A stretch of 20,597 bases of DNA from Prevotellaceae bacterium UBA3646 (GTDB lineage: Bacteria > Bacteroidota > Bacteroidia > Bacteroidales > Bacteroidaceae), in assembly GCA_002373535.1 (NCBI GenBank), contig DFKL01000144.1:1-20597 (forward strand). The letters run 5' to 3'. The notes below the pieces were generated by a model. That model had not been told where the DNA came from and ran no database searches. It saw only the letters and a list, made by a program, of their open reading frames with translations. Each line of letters starts with the position of its first letter. Position 1 is the stretch's first letter. A program made the translations under genes and the position numbers. Positions 1 to 8,637 of this stretch are shown here, in pieces.

Positions 1-36
1 TAACTTTCGGGGTTCACTTCATTTCAGATAATCTTT

Positions 37-3000
37 TTATCTTACGGAAATCTTGCGACCTTCGATAATGTACAGGCCAGGCATCAGTCCGTATGTGCTT
101 TCCAGCAACGGTACTTGCTTGCGCATGCGTATGCCGTTTATGGTATATACGTCAACCAGACGATTAGGACCTTCGGGGTCGTTCATGATACTTTGTACGT
201 CTGTCGGAACGCCTGGATCCTCAGGCTTGACGATGTCATCTTCGTATATGTCGGGATACTTCGTCAGGTTATTCCATATATAGTTGTATCGTTTGGTAAG
301 CCAGTTCTTTGCATTTGAAGTCTGAGTAGCATAATTGTTGCCATCGGTCCATTTGCTGGCATTGTGTTGCAGAGACGGATTCGCATAGTTGAAATAGTCG
401 TCAATATGTTCCAACAGGTCAGTAAGGCCGTCGTGTTCTACATAGTGACGCCAAACCTTGTAATATGCCTGTCTGGCAATAGTCGAGGAACGCAGGGCAT
501 CGAAGAAAGGGTATCCCAGATTACTGCTGACACAGTTGTTGAAGATGTCTTCCTCCGCACTGTATACATAGTATTGTCTTGTCCCGTCATATCCAAATGA
601 CCAGTCAAAGTCCCAGACTGGGCCAAACTGCCATTTCCCTCCATTTTGGATGTTTTCGTTATACAGGAACCAGCTCTTTGGATGCTTACATTCCTGGTTG
701 CGCGTCAAGTCGTTCACGAACCATGCGCGGGCCCATGCGTCCATGTCGACAAAGTCTGTATACTGCACATATTTGCCGGCAGAGTATGTCTTGCCGTTTA
801 TCAGCAGTGTAGCTACATTGTCAAAGCTGCTGACTATCTGGCTTTTGGTGAGTGTGCGTCTGTCATCGGCTTCTTCGAAGTCAGGAAACTTGATGTTGGT
901 ATAAATCTGGTACTGAGAGGTCTGGAACTTATGTGTCTCGTCATAATGGCTGTCTAACTCCAGCAAACAAACGTTGGCTTCCTTTACCAACTTTTCTTCT
1001 GCCAGCTGGTCCTCGGTCCATCCTGCGTATTTAGGATCGCTACTGTCTATCGTCACGTCAATACTGTTGTTTGAGATACCGACCTTTTCCGTCACATTGT
1101 AGCTGCCACGGTAGTTGCCGTTGACGTACAGCTCAACAGGGACTATGTGGTTGCATGCCAGTGAGCCGACCTGATCGGCTATCTTCATGGCTATGGCATT
1201 GGTGGTCATACTGCCTGCCTGCTTATTTGCGAGGAGAACCCAGTTCTTTCCTCCGCTCAGGCCGCACATCTTGACTTTTTCAGGGAATTTGAGGCGGTAC
1301 GGGTTCTTGCTGTCGTATGTGTCGCTCCAAGATGAATTACCGCGTCCCTTGACCTTTATTTCCGTAGCCGGAATATCAGCCCATACACCGGCTCCGTCCA
1401 TAGTGAACGTAGCTTTATGCCATTTTTCCTTCCCGTTCATGCCAATCCAGTGGCTATCGTCCCATGACGATGATGTGTTGCCATCGCCAAAATCGATAGT
1501 CAGATCAATGCGAGGTACGCTATATTGGCTGGTCGGATGATCGGTAGGATAGTCTACGATTACCCTGTATGTGCGGCCAAAAGGAATGAAGGTGTGCTCG
1601 TATACGGCAGGCTGGATCAGTATTGGTTCTTCGCTCTCTTCATTATAGTCTGGGTTAGACTCGGCCTTGTACATGCTGAATTCGCTGAGTACCAGATAGT
1701 TCTTGTATCCTGATTCTGTCAGCTGTATCCGGAATTTGCTGTATGGCTCATTCAGTTGTATGACCTTTGACATGTATGTAGTCGCAAGCTTGTCAGGAAG
1801 GTCGTCTGTCTCTTTCGTGAAATGCTTTATGTTCGTCCAGTTATTCCCGTCGTTACTTGCCTGAAGTATGAAGCCGAGAGGGGCATATTTGTCGTTGGAA
1901 TTACGTGTCGTATATGCAAACTTGAAAGCCTCAAGCTGTTCCTCCAGGTCAATCTGCAGGTACGGCCATACCGTATATCCGTCACCCCAATATCCGTTGT
2001 TCTGCCAGTTTGGCTGCACACGGCCCCATCCTGTGTGGAAACAGGTAGTAATGTCGTTGTCTACAAGACTCGAAACGCCTTCGGTGGCTTCAGAGCTGGG
2101 ATAGTCCGTAGAAAAATTGTCTGCAGCGAGATTAAGTTTAGTAAATATCCACTTGTCGTCTTCGCTGACGGTCTCCGGAGTACTCCAGACTTCGTCCTGT
2201 ATCTTACGGGTCTGGTAAATGAAGTTCTTTGGATAGGCCACGGTGTATTTTACTGGTGTGTCGAACCTGCGGCTTGTCTGCTTGCTGATCTGTTGAACAC
2301 CATCTACGTAAGCATTAGCTCCTTCCGGCAGCTTAAAACTGGGAATCAGGCGTTTGCCTATAACTGATGCCGTCACGGTAACCTTGTTGTTCGTGTTGTC
2401 TATGGTGCCTTCTGCATCGTCAAACAGTTGATCGTTGAACTTGTTGTTAAACTTAAAGCTCTCAAATACGGGAAGGTCGCCTATGTATTCGTCCTGAATG
2501 CTGGAAACCTCTGAGTCTGCCAACTTAAACTGATCGTCTCCCAACAGAGTCCATGTATGTACTTTGCCGGCATGTGTGTATGATTGTATGTATTCAGTCG
2601 GTATTACGACCAGTTCTCCGTCATTTTTGTAAATATATTTGCAAGCTCCGACATTATCCGGTTTTACATGTACCTCACAGTAGGCACTCTTTCCGTTGTG
2701 AGCCGTCGCGGTTATCCTGGCAGTGCCTTCACTCACTGCAGTCACAAGGCCTGATGTGCTGACCTTGGCGACATACGGATCCGTAGATGCCCATGTCAGC
2801 GTCTTATCCATGGCATTGGAGGGAAGTATTGCTGCCGTAAGTTGTTCTGTGTCCAATTCCCTGAGTTCCAATGTCGTCTTGTTCATGGTCACCGAGGTAA
2901 CCGGTGTCGGATTGAGGACGGTGACTGTGCAGGTGGCGGAATAATTGTAGTATTTCACCTTTACGGTGATTGTACATGTGCCGGCCTTTTTTGCCGTGAC

Positions 3001-3228
3001 GACGCCGTCAGATGTAATCGTGGCCACATTCGTGTTACTGGACGAGACTGTGTACCACTGGGACATGCTTTCTTCTCTCCCGTCGTAGTAAACCTTCAAG
3101 GTGTATGTCTCACCGACATAGAGTTGTAGGGAAGTCTTGTCCAAGGTGACAACCGGAGTGCTCCCTTGTGCAATGGCATCCAATAATACTGTAGTTAAAA
3201 ACAGTATAGCAAAAAACCGCCTTTTCAT
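37..3228 (-). CDS. Secreted multidomain protein: two Big_2 (Ig-like) domains, F5/8 type C domain, CotH kinase-like domain, C-terminal sorting-like tail
   Basis: The protein has 1063 residues. Residues 1-21 form a signal peptide (MKRRFF, a hydrophobic core, then AIAQG). Two bacterial Ig-like Big_2 repeats follow at about 25-105 and 110-190, each with the pattern ending in GxVTAxxxGTxxIT. A discoidin-like F5/8 C domain lies at about 366-522 (LQASNDGNNW, FRIQL). A CotH-type spore-coat kinase fold covers about 600-1000, with KGRGNSSW near 628-635 and the acidic WDFDWSFGYDG near 868-878, where the DFD probably binds metal. The last ~40 residues (VDVYTINGIRMR ... GLYIIEGRKISVR) resemble a type IX secretion or Prevotella C-terminal tail. 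CotH proteins are known as protein kinases; the substrate here is unknown. The F5/8 C and Big_2 parts suggest glycan or surface binding. The start is supported by the signal peptide. The gene is divergent from the TonB receptor. Confidence 0.9.
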   Translation of the reverse strand: MKRRFFAILFLTTVLLDAIAQGSTPVVTLDKTSLQLYVGETYTLKVYYDGREESMSQWYTVSSSNTNVATITSDGVVTAKKAGTCTITVKVKYYNYSATCTVTVLNPTPVTSVTMNKTTLELRELDTEQLTAAILPSNAMDKTLTWASTDPYVAKVSTSGLVTAVSEGTARITATAHNGKSAYCEVHVKPDNVGACKYIYKNDGELVVIPTEYIQSYTHAGKVHTWTLLGDDQFKLADSEVSSIQDEYIGDLPVFESFKFNNKFNDQLFDDAEGTIDNTNNKVTVTASVIGKRLIPSFKLPEGANAYVDGVQQISKQTSRRFDTPVKYTVAYPKNFIYQTRKIQDEVWSTPETVSEDDKWIFTKLNLAADNFSTDYPSSEATEGVSSLVDNDITTCFHTGWGRVQPNWQNNGYWGDGYTVWPYLQIDLEEQLEAFKFAYTTRNSNDKYAPLGFILQASNDGNNWTNIKHFTKETDDLPDKLATTYMSKVIQLNEPYSKFRIQLTESGYKNYLVLSEFSMYKAESNPDYNEESEEPILIQPAVYEHTFIPFGRTYRVIVDYPTDHPTSQYSVPRIDLTIDFGDGNTSSSWDDSHWIGMNGKEKWHKATFTMDGAGVWADIPATEIKVKGRGNSSWSDTYDSKNPYRLKFPEKVKMCGLSGGKNWVLLANKQAGSMTTNAIAMKIADQVGSLACNHIVPVELYVNGNYRGSYNVTEKVGISNNSIDVTIDSSDPKYAGWTEDQLAEEKLVKEANVCLLELDSHYDETHKFQTSQYQIYTNIKFPDFEEADDRRTLTKSQIVSSFDNVATLLINGKTYSAGKYVQYTDFVDMDAWARAWFVNDLTRNQECKHPKSWFLYNENIQNGGKWQFGPVWDFDWSFGYDGTRQYYVYSAEEDIFNNCVSSNLGYPFFDALRSSTIARQAYYKVWRHYVEHDGLTDLLEHIDDYFNYANPSLQHNASKWTDGNNYATQTSNAKNWLTKRYNYIWNNLTKYPDIYEDDIVKPEDPGVPTDVQSIMNDPEGPNRLVDVYTINGIRMRKQVPLLESTYGLMPGLYIIEGRKISVR

Positions 3229-3275
3229 ATCGTCAGTACTTATGTTATATTTGTAAATTTATAAATTTTGCATGT

Positions 3276-3283
3276 CAAATATA
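3276..3283 (-). promoter_or_regulatory. Candidate -7 box for the CotH-family gene
   Basis: The minus strand reads TATATTTG, a full match to the Bacteroidetes -7 consensus TAnnTTTG, 48 nt upstream of the CotH start. No TTTG-like -33 element is visible at the usual 19-21 nt spacing. The region is very AT-rich, so a chance match is possible. Confidence 0.35.
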
Positions 3284-3297
3284 TAAATAAATAGTCG

Positions 3298-3305
3298 TAT
3301 CTTTG
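3298..3305 (+). promoter_or_regulatory. Candidate -7 box for the TonB-dependent receptor gene
   Basis: TATCTTTG matches the Bacteroidetes -7 consensus TAnnTTTG exactly. A transcript starting just downstream would leave about 55 nt of AT-rich leader before the ATG at 3368. It would leave too little room for a start at 3326. No convincing -33 TTTG lies at the expected spacing; the nearest TTTG ends at 3270, 27 nt away. Confidence 0.5.
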
Positions 3306-3367
3306 CAGGGCTTAGGTGTTTTTGAATGCCAAGCAGTGCTTTTTTAACATTTTATTTATTATTTATT

Positions 3368-5422
3368 ATGAGAAAAAGGAACAACTTTGGAACAGGACAG
3401 GTCACTTTCCGTCGTTTCGGCGGTAAGGGATGGTGCATTTTCCGAAGTCTTTCCCTGAACATCCGGATAGGCGTGCTTACCGTTGCCACTTTGGCCAGTG
3501 CCGTCTCGTCCAAGGCTCATGCCGAGGTACTGAGCGATGAAAGGACAGCTGCAGTTGAGGATGAAGGGAAAGAGATGGAGGAGGTCACTGTCCAGACTTC
3601 GATTGCTCCGCTGACTATGTTGCAGTCAGCCAGGGTTGTTACGGTTATCACCCGCAGAGAGATCGAACAAGCGGGTGCCACTACCGTCAACGATCTTCTG
3701 AAAATGGTCTCTGGCGTAGATGTCCGTCAACGTGGAGGCTGGGGCGTACAGACGGACATCAGTGTGGATGGAGGATCATATGAACAGGTGACTATTTTGT
3801 TGAACGGCCTGAATATCTCCAATCCGCATACAGGTCATCTGGCTGCAGATTTTCCTGTGACAGTCAGCGATATTGAGCGTGTAGAAGTATTAGAGGGGGC
3901 CTCTGGTCGTGTATATGGTACCCAGGCATTCGGCGGAGCCGTGAATGTCGTGACACGCAAGGCAGCCGGACTGGAGCGGGAAAAGGCAGGAAAGAAGTCT
4001 GCCTGGAACCTGGACGTCGGTGTCGATGCCGGCATGCATGGTACCGTAATTGCCGACGGTAGAGCCGGATGGCAGGTCGGTAAATTGTATAACAGCGTAT
4101 CTTTTGCCGGTGGACGCAGTGATGGTGGCGTCACAAACGGTGACTGGAAAAAAGGTAATGTGTACCTGCAAGGTTGCTATGCATTTTCCAATACAAATAC
4201 GTCGGATGCCCCGAGGGTATACTGGCAATTTGGATACAGCGGCAAGTCGTATGGTGCAAACACGTTCTATTCCGGCTCAAGTAACGACCAGTATGAATCA
4301 AACGACCGTGTATTGATGAATGTGCAGATGGAGACCGGCAAGAAGCTGCACCTGTCACCTTCTGTCTATTGGATTCGTACCTATGACGACTATCAGTGGC
4401 ACAGAGGCACACCGACCAATTCACATTATAGCGATGTCTATGGCGTACGCCTGAACGGCTGGTTCCAGTGGGTTGCCGGACGTACGGCATTCGGTTCAGA
4501 ACTGCGTCAGGAAGGCATTGTCTCAACTTCGCTGGGTAACCATGACAGGACCAATGTCTCCTTCAATCTGGAGCATAATGTGTTGCTGAGACGCTGGACC
4601 GTGAGTGCAGGCCTTTCTGCAGTGATGAATACAGGTGTGGACAAACGCTTTCGTTTCTATCCAGGGGTTGATGTCGCATACCGGCCGTCCGACGAGTGGA
4701 AAATACTACTGTCATACAATATGGGAGTAAGACTGCCGTCATATACCGATTTGTACTATTCCAGTCCTGATATATCGGGAAATGAAAGACTTAAGCCGGA
4801 GAGAAACCAAAGCCTGTCGTTCGGCGTCACGTGGACAAAGACGTGGCTAAGGGCTCAGGCTAAGATATTCTATAATCACGGAGACAATATAATAGACTAT
4901 GTCAAGGAGTTTTGGAAAGACGTCGCGCATGCAGACAATTTTAATCGTGACGCCGTAGGTGTGAGTGCAGAGGCAAAGCTTGCCCTGCGGAACCTGGCAG
5001 GCAGCCCTTCGGCGGCTTCGTGGATGCCAGACGTAAATCTGTCGTATACATATCTATATCAGAAACGTGAGGAGGCAAGGTTCCGGGTCTTTACGTCCCT
5101 GTACGGTGACGATTATCTGCGTCATAAGATGGTTCTTACCGTAAATCAGAAAATCTGGGACAGGCTTTCCGTAACTCTCGGTCTGCGTGTCCAGGACCGT
5201 ATGGGAACGTATCAGGTATACGAAGGTACGGTACCTACTCCGGAATTGCGCAACTATGTCGCATATGCAACGATGGATGCAAAGATACAATGGTCTGACA
5301 AAAGATATGAAGTATGGGTAAAGGGCGAGAACCTGGGCAATCATCATTATCAGGATATAGGTAATGTGCCACAACCTGGAATATGGGTGATGTCTGGAGT
5401 AAGGATCAAATTGAATTTTTAG
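3368..5422 (+). CDS. TonB-dependent outer-membrane receptor, BtuB/cobalamin-receptor-like, with extended signal peptide
   Basis: From the ATG at 3368 the protein has 684 residues. An unusually long leader (residues 1-52) has a basic N-region, a KGWCIFRSL motif, a hydrophobic core, then SKAHA and probable cleavage before Glu53. A TonB box (EEVTV) lies at 71-75. The plug domain follows (REIEQAGATTVNDLLK, LLNGLNISNPHTG, IERVEVLEG, YGTQAFGGAVNVVTRKA). A TonB-type beta-barrel then runs to a terminal aromatic residue (RIKLNF), as usual for outer-membrane insertion. The general fold is certain. The compact plug and barrel size resemble BtuB/COG4206 receptors rather than SusC, but the ligand (cobalamin, haem or siderophore) cannot be read from sequence. 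An in-frame ATG at 3326 exists, but it sits too close to the -7 box and would add a hydrophobic segment ahead of the leader. No SusD-like partner is present. Confidence 0.9.
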   Translation: MRKRNNFGTGQVTFRRFGGKGWCIFRSLSLNIRIGVLTVATLASAVSSKAHAEVLSDERTAAVEDEGKEMEEVTVQTSIAPLTMLQSARVVTVITRREIEQAGATTVNDLLKMVSGVDVRQRGGWGVQTDISVDGGSYEQVTILLNGLNISNPHTGHLAADFPVTVSDIERVEVLEGASGRVYGTQAFGGAVNVVTRKAAGLEREKAGKKSAWNLDVGVDAGMHGTVIADGRAGWQVGKLYNSVSFAGGRSDGGVTNGDWKKGNVYLQGCYAFSNTNTSDAPRVYWQFGYSGKSYGANTFYSGSSNDQYESNDRVLMNVQMETGKKLHLSPSVYWIRTYDDYQWHRGTPTNSHYSDVYGVRLNGWFQWVAGRTAFGSELRQEGIVSTSLGNHDRTNVSFNLEHNVLLRRWTVSAGLSAVMNTGVDKRFRFYPGVDVAYRPSDEWKILLSYNMGVRLPSYTDLYYSSPDISGNERLKPERNQSLSFGVTWTKTWLRAQAKIFYNHGDNIIDYVKEFWKDVAHADNFNRDAVGVSAEAKLALRNLAGSPSAASWMPDVNLSYTYLYQKREEARFRVFTSLYGDDYLRHKMVLTVNQKIWDRLSVTLGLRVQDRMGTYQVYEGTVPTPELRNYVAYATMDAKIQWSDKRYEVWVKGENLGNHHYQDIGNVPQPGIWVMSGVRIKLNF

Positions 5423-5423
5423 A

Positions 5424-5467
5424 AGAAAAAATCCCGGGGCTTGTGCAATGGCCTCGGGATTTTTTTC
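5424..5467. terminator. Intrinsic terminator after the TonB receptor gene, possibly bidirectional
   Basis: ATCCCGGGGC (5431-5440) pairs with GCCTCGGGAT (5451-5460) as a 10-bp stem containing one G·U wobble, with a 10-nt loop. A run of six Ts follows on the plus strand (5461-5466). A run of As precedes the stem, so the opposite strand also shows stem plus T-run. It lies directly after the receptor stop codon. Confidence 0.9.
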
Positions 5468-5468
5468 T

Positions 5469-5476
5469 TATCTTTG
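5469..5476 (+). promoter_or_regulatory. Candidate -7 box for the amidase-MCE gene pair
   Basis: TATCTTTG fits TAnnTTTG exactly. It lies just after the terminator T-run and 27 nt before the amidase ATG. This is the expected place for a new promoter after termination. No clear -33 element is seen at 19-21 nt. Confidence 0.5.
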
Positions 5477-5503
5477 CATCGCATAGTTTGATGATATTGG
5501 GAC

Positions 5504-6253
5504 ATGACTCGACTATATGTTATAATCGCTGCCATAGCCTGGAGCTTGACTTCCGTGGCATACACCGTCGTGATTGATGCGGGACATGGCGGCAGAGATG
5601 CAGGAGCACTGGGGCTCGTTACGAAGGAAAAACACATCAATCTTGCCGTCGCATTGGCATTAGGCAAGATGATTACGGACAATTGTCCTGACGTAAAAGT
5701 TATATATACAAGGAAGACTGACGTGTTCGTGGAACTGAACGAGCGTGCAGCCATAGCCAACCGTGCAAAGGCTGATCTGTTCATCTCCATCCACACAAAC
5801 AGTACGGCATCTGGACTGAAGGGTACATCAGCCAATGGTACGGAGACATATACGTTAGGTATGCATCGCGCCAATGACAACCTGGCTGTGGCAAAGCGAG
5901 AGAACAGCGTCATCATGCTTGAGAAGAACTATGAACAGAAATATGAAGGCTTTGACCCTCGTAAGAGTGAATCATACATTATTTTCGAGTTGATGCAGGA
6001 CCGTAATATGGCCAGCAGCGTAAATCTTGCAAGGCTTATACAGAATCAGTTCCGGCAAACTGCCCGCCGTATCGATAAAGGCGTATATCAGGCAGGATTC
6101 CTGGTCCTCCGCCAAACCAGCATGCCGAGCGTGTTGATAGAATTGGGCTATATAAACAATGCCAATGAGGAGGTGTTCCTGAATTCGCGTGACGGCCAGC
6201 AGAAAATGGCACAGAGCATTTTTAATGCATTCATTCAATACAGAAAGAAATGA
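5504..6253 (+). CDS. N-acetylmuramoyl-L-alanine amidase (Amidase_3, AmiC-like)
   Basis: This 249-residue zinc hydrolase would cleave the amide bond between N-acetylmuramic acid and the stem peptide of peptidoglycan. A short signal peptide (residues 1-19) exports it to the periplasm. The Amidase_3 domain fills the rest. The zinc ligands of the family are in place: His28 in VIDAGHGGRDAG, Glu42 in TKEKHINLA, His97 in ISIHTNS, and the catalytic Glu213 in LIELGYINN. No cell-wall-binding or LysM domain is attached. The stop codon overlaps the next start (ATGA), so it is translationally coupled to the MCE gene. This amidase/MCE pairing is, from memory, common in Bacteroidetes. Confidence 0.95.
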   Translation: MTRLYVIIAAIAWSLTSVAYTVVIDAGHGGRDAGALGLVTKEKHINLAVALALGKMITDNCPDVKVIYTRKTDVFVELNERAAIANRAKADLFISIHTNSTASGLKGTSANGTETYTLGMHRANDNLAVAKRENSVIMLEKNYEQKYEGFDPRKSESYIIFELMQDRNMASSVNLARLIQNQFRQTARRIDKGVYQAGFLVLRQTSMPSVLIELGYINNANEEVFLNSRDGQQKMAQSIFNAFIQYRKK

Positions 6254-7134
6254 ATAAAGAATACAAGATAGGCATCGTGGGCATAGTTGCTCTCGTGGCC
6301 CTGTTCATGGGAATACGCTTCCTGCAGGGCAGGAACCTGTTCAATACCAATCACGAATACTATGTGTCGTTTGTAAATGCCAAGGGACTTGCGCTCAGCT
6401 CCAAGGTATACGCCGATGGCATTGACGTAGGAATAGTTTCTGATATATTGTATGATTACGAAAATCCTGGCAACGTACTGGTGGAAATCAGCGTAGACCG
6501 TCGCCTGGTATTGAGGGAAGGGACACGCATCCAGTTGGATACTGGTCTGATGGGCGGCTGTACGCTTAACATATACCCGAGTGGCGGTGACGGCCGTGTG
6601 TACCATGTGAGGGATACGATCATAGGGAACGAGCAGCCTGCGATTATTGACAAGGCGGCAGAGGTGATACCTGACGTCAGGCAGATGATAGCGAAGGTAG
6701 ATACGTTAATGACGACTCTGAACAGGCTTGCAGGCAATCCTGACATACCTGTCGTGATAGATAACGTGCGGGATGTCACAGCCGACTTGCGGATAACTAC
6801 CCGAAGACTAAACACCCTGTTGGACAGCGACGTTCCCCGGCTGTTGACTACATACAGGCAGCTTGGTGAGCACACCACTGCCATGGTAGACCATTTCAAG
6901 AGCATTGACATACGTCCGACTATAGACAGCGTCAATACTACCCTGTCAAACGTAAATGGACTTATGGCCAGGATTCAGAGTAACGAGGGAACAATAGGAG
7001 CATTGATTAACGACCGTTCAATGTACGACAATCTGAACCACACGATCCAAAGTGCAGATTCGCTGGTGACGGATATAAAGGCACATCCCAAGCGATATGT
7101 CCATTTCAGTGTCTTTGGCAGAAAGGACAAGTAG
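6250..7134 (+). CDS. MCE (MlaD-family) membrane-anchored lipid-transport protein
   Basis: The protein has 294 residues. One N-terminal membrane anchor (about residues 7-23, IGIVGIVALVALFMGI) is followed by the motif FLQGRNLF and an MCE domain at about 38-115 (YVSFVNAKGLALSSKVYADGIDVG, GLMGGCTLNIYP). A long helical segment (about 130-280) follows and ends in the family's closing motif HPKRYVHFSVFGRK. MCE proteins form ring or tube assemblies that move lipids between inner and outer membranes with an ABC transporter. No MlaE permease or MlaF ATPase gene is in this window, so those partners must lie elsewhere. The gene overlaps the amidase by 4 nt, pointing to co-translation and a shared envelope role. 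Confidence 0.92.
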   Translation: MNKEYKIGIVGIVALVALFMGIRFLQGRNLFNTNHEYYVSFVNAKGLALSSKVYADGIDVGIVSDILYDYENPGNVLVEISVDRRLVLREGTRIQLDTGLMGGCTLNIYPSGGDGRVYHVRDTIIGNEQPAIIDKAAEVIPDVRQMIAKVDTLMTTLNRLAGNPDIPVVIDNVRDVTADLRITTRRLNTLLDSDVPRLLTTYRQLGEHTTAMVDHFKSIDIRPTIDSVNTTLSNVNGLMARIQSNEGTIGALINDRSMYDNLNHTIQSADSLVTDIKAHPKRYVHFSVFGRKDK

Positions 7135-7175
7135 TGATTTAATGAAAATAATTTGAAATTTTCTACACTTTTGCT

Positions 7176-7207
7176 CTTGTCTAATTGAGAGAATCTAACT
7201 ATATTTG
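7176..7207 (+). promoter_or_regulatory. Promoter of dnaA (-33 CTTG, 20-nt spacer, -7 TATATTTG)
   Basis: The -7 element TATATTTG (7200-7207) matches TAnnTTTG. It is preceded after a 20-nt spacer by CTTG (7176-7179), three of four bases of the TTTG -33 element. This is the best two-part promoter match in the window. Predicted transcription begins roughly 20 nt before the dnaA ATG. Confidence 0.65.
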
Positions 7208-7234
7208 CAATCCCAGAACAGCAGATAACAGATA

Positions 7235-8629
7235 ATGGCATCCAGTAAGGCTCTGTGGCAGCGCTGCATGGAACTGATACGCAGCCGACTGAACGAGCAA
7301 CAGTTTTCAACATGGTTCGCACCTTTAAGGTTCAAGTCCTATGATGCAGATACCAAGGAACTGACAATATTTATTCCAAGTCAGTTCTTTTACGAGTATC
7401 TGGAAGCCAACTATCGTCGTATTATCTATCTTGCTCTATATCACGTCTTTGGACAGGATACTCGCCTGATGTACCAAGTCGCCGTCATTCGTAATGAAAG
7501 GGTCGACGTACCAAGTCAGGGGCCTCGTATCGACATAAATGCAGGTGTTGAAGATGATGATGTGCGCGATATTCCTACAGTGATTCAAGCGGCAGTACGC
7601 AAGGATGACCTGGATTCGCATCTAAACGTAGAGCAGACGTTTGACAATTTCATAGAAGGAGTCAGCAACCGCTTGCCACGCAGCGTCGGTCAGGCCGTTG
7701 CCGAGGATCCTACAAGGAAGACTTTCAACCCGTTGTTTATATACGGACCCAGCGGATGTGGAAAGACGCATCTTGCGAATGCCATTGGCATGCGTTTGAA
7801 GCGTTTGCATCCGGACAAGCGTGTGCTTTATGTTTCGGCTCATCTGTTTCAAGTACAATACGTACAGGCACGTATTGACAATAAAATCAACGACTTTATC
7901 CACTTCTACCAAAGTATAGACTGTCTTATTCTGGACGACGTCCAGGAGTTCAGCGGCAAAACTGGTACCCTGGAGGCTTTTTTCCATATTTTTAATCATC
8001 TTCACCTGAACGGACGTCAGATAATAATGACCAGTGACCGTCCGCCTGTCGAGCTAAAGGATATGGAGGAACGTATGCTTACTCGTTTCAAATGGGGAAT
8101 GCTGGCAGAACTGGAAAGCCCGGACGGTCAGTTGCGCCGCGATATCCTGCATATGCTTGTACGTCGTGACGGTCTGCTTATAACGGATGATGTTATAGAC
8201 TACATAGCGTCCAACATCCAAGACAACATACGTGAACTGGAGGGTGTCGTCCATTCGTTGCTGGCATACAGCGTGATGGGAAATACAGAGATTGACCTTG
8301 ATTTTGCCCGTCGTATAGTAAAGGCAAATACAAGACATACTCATCGCAAGGTTACTATGGAGGATATAGTCGAGTGTACGTGCCGTCATTACAAACTGAC
8401 ACAAGAGGAGATCATGGGAACATGCCGCCGCGCCGATTTTGTCCTAGGCCGTCATGTGGCAATGTATCTTACGCAGAAACACACCGGCAGTACGGTAAAG
8501 CATATAGGCCATGTCCTTGGTGGCCGTACCCACACTACCGTATTGCATGGAATCAGACAAATTGAGAACCGTCTGAAGACAGACGTAGCCTTCCGTAAAG
8601 AGCTACGCGAGATAGAGAAGACATTCTAA
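7235..8629 (+). CDS. dnaA: Chromosomal replication initiator protein DnaA
   Basis: The protein has 464 residues, normal for the family. Domain I (about 1-85, LWQRCMELIRSRLNEQQFSTWF) mediates self-assembly and helicase loading. A short linker follows. The AAA+ domain (about 125-345) has Walker A GPSGCGKT with Lys177, Walker B LILDDVQEF with Asp234-Asp235, and a sensor region around MTSDRPPVELKDMEERMLTRF, matching the DnaA arginine-finger region. Domain IV (about 375-464) carries the helix-turn-helix signature GGRTHTTVLHGIRQIENRL, which binds DnaA boxes. It has Thr where many homologues have Asp (GGRDHTTV). The gene has its own promoter and is followed 8 nt later by the nitroreductase fusion gene, probably co-transcribed. 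No cluster of DnaA boxes is seen nearby, so oriC is not evident here. Confidence 0.98.
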   Translation: MASSKALWQRCMELIRSRLNEQQFSTWFAPLRFKSYDADTKELTIFIPSQFFYEYLEANYRRIIYLALYHVFGQDTRLMYQVAVIRNERVDVPSQGPRIDINAGVEDDDVRDIPTVIQAAVRKDDLDSHLNVEQTFDNFIEGVSNRLPRSVGQAVAEDPTRKTFNPLFIYGPSGCGKTHLANAIGMRLKRLHPDKRVLYVSAHLFQVQYVQARIDNKINDFIHFYQSIDCLILDDVQEFSGKTGTLEAFFHIFNHLHLNGRQIIMTSDRPPVELKDMEERMLTRFKWGMLAELESPDGQLRRDILHMLVRRDGLLITDDVIDYIASNIQDNIRELEGVVHSLLAYSVMGNTEIDLDFARRIVKANTRHTHRKVTMEDIVECTCRHYKLTQEEIMGTCRRADFVLGRHVAMYLTQKHTGSTVKHIGHVLGGRTHTTVLHGIRQIENRLKTDVAFRKELREIEKTF

Positions 8630-8637
8630 TTCTGTAT

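Noticed and set aside
3229..3367. Cobalamin riboswitch ahead of the BtuB-like receptor
   Set aside because: With the -7 box at 3298-3305, only about 55 nt of leader remain. That is far too short for a B12 riboswitch, and no B12-box motif is visible.
7896..7904. TTATCCACT, one mismatch from a DnaA box, inside dnaA
   Set aside because: It is a single site in coding sequence (codons for FIHF), with no cluster or AT-rich unwinding element nearby. It does not mark oriC.
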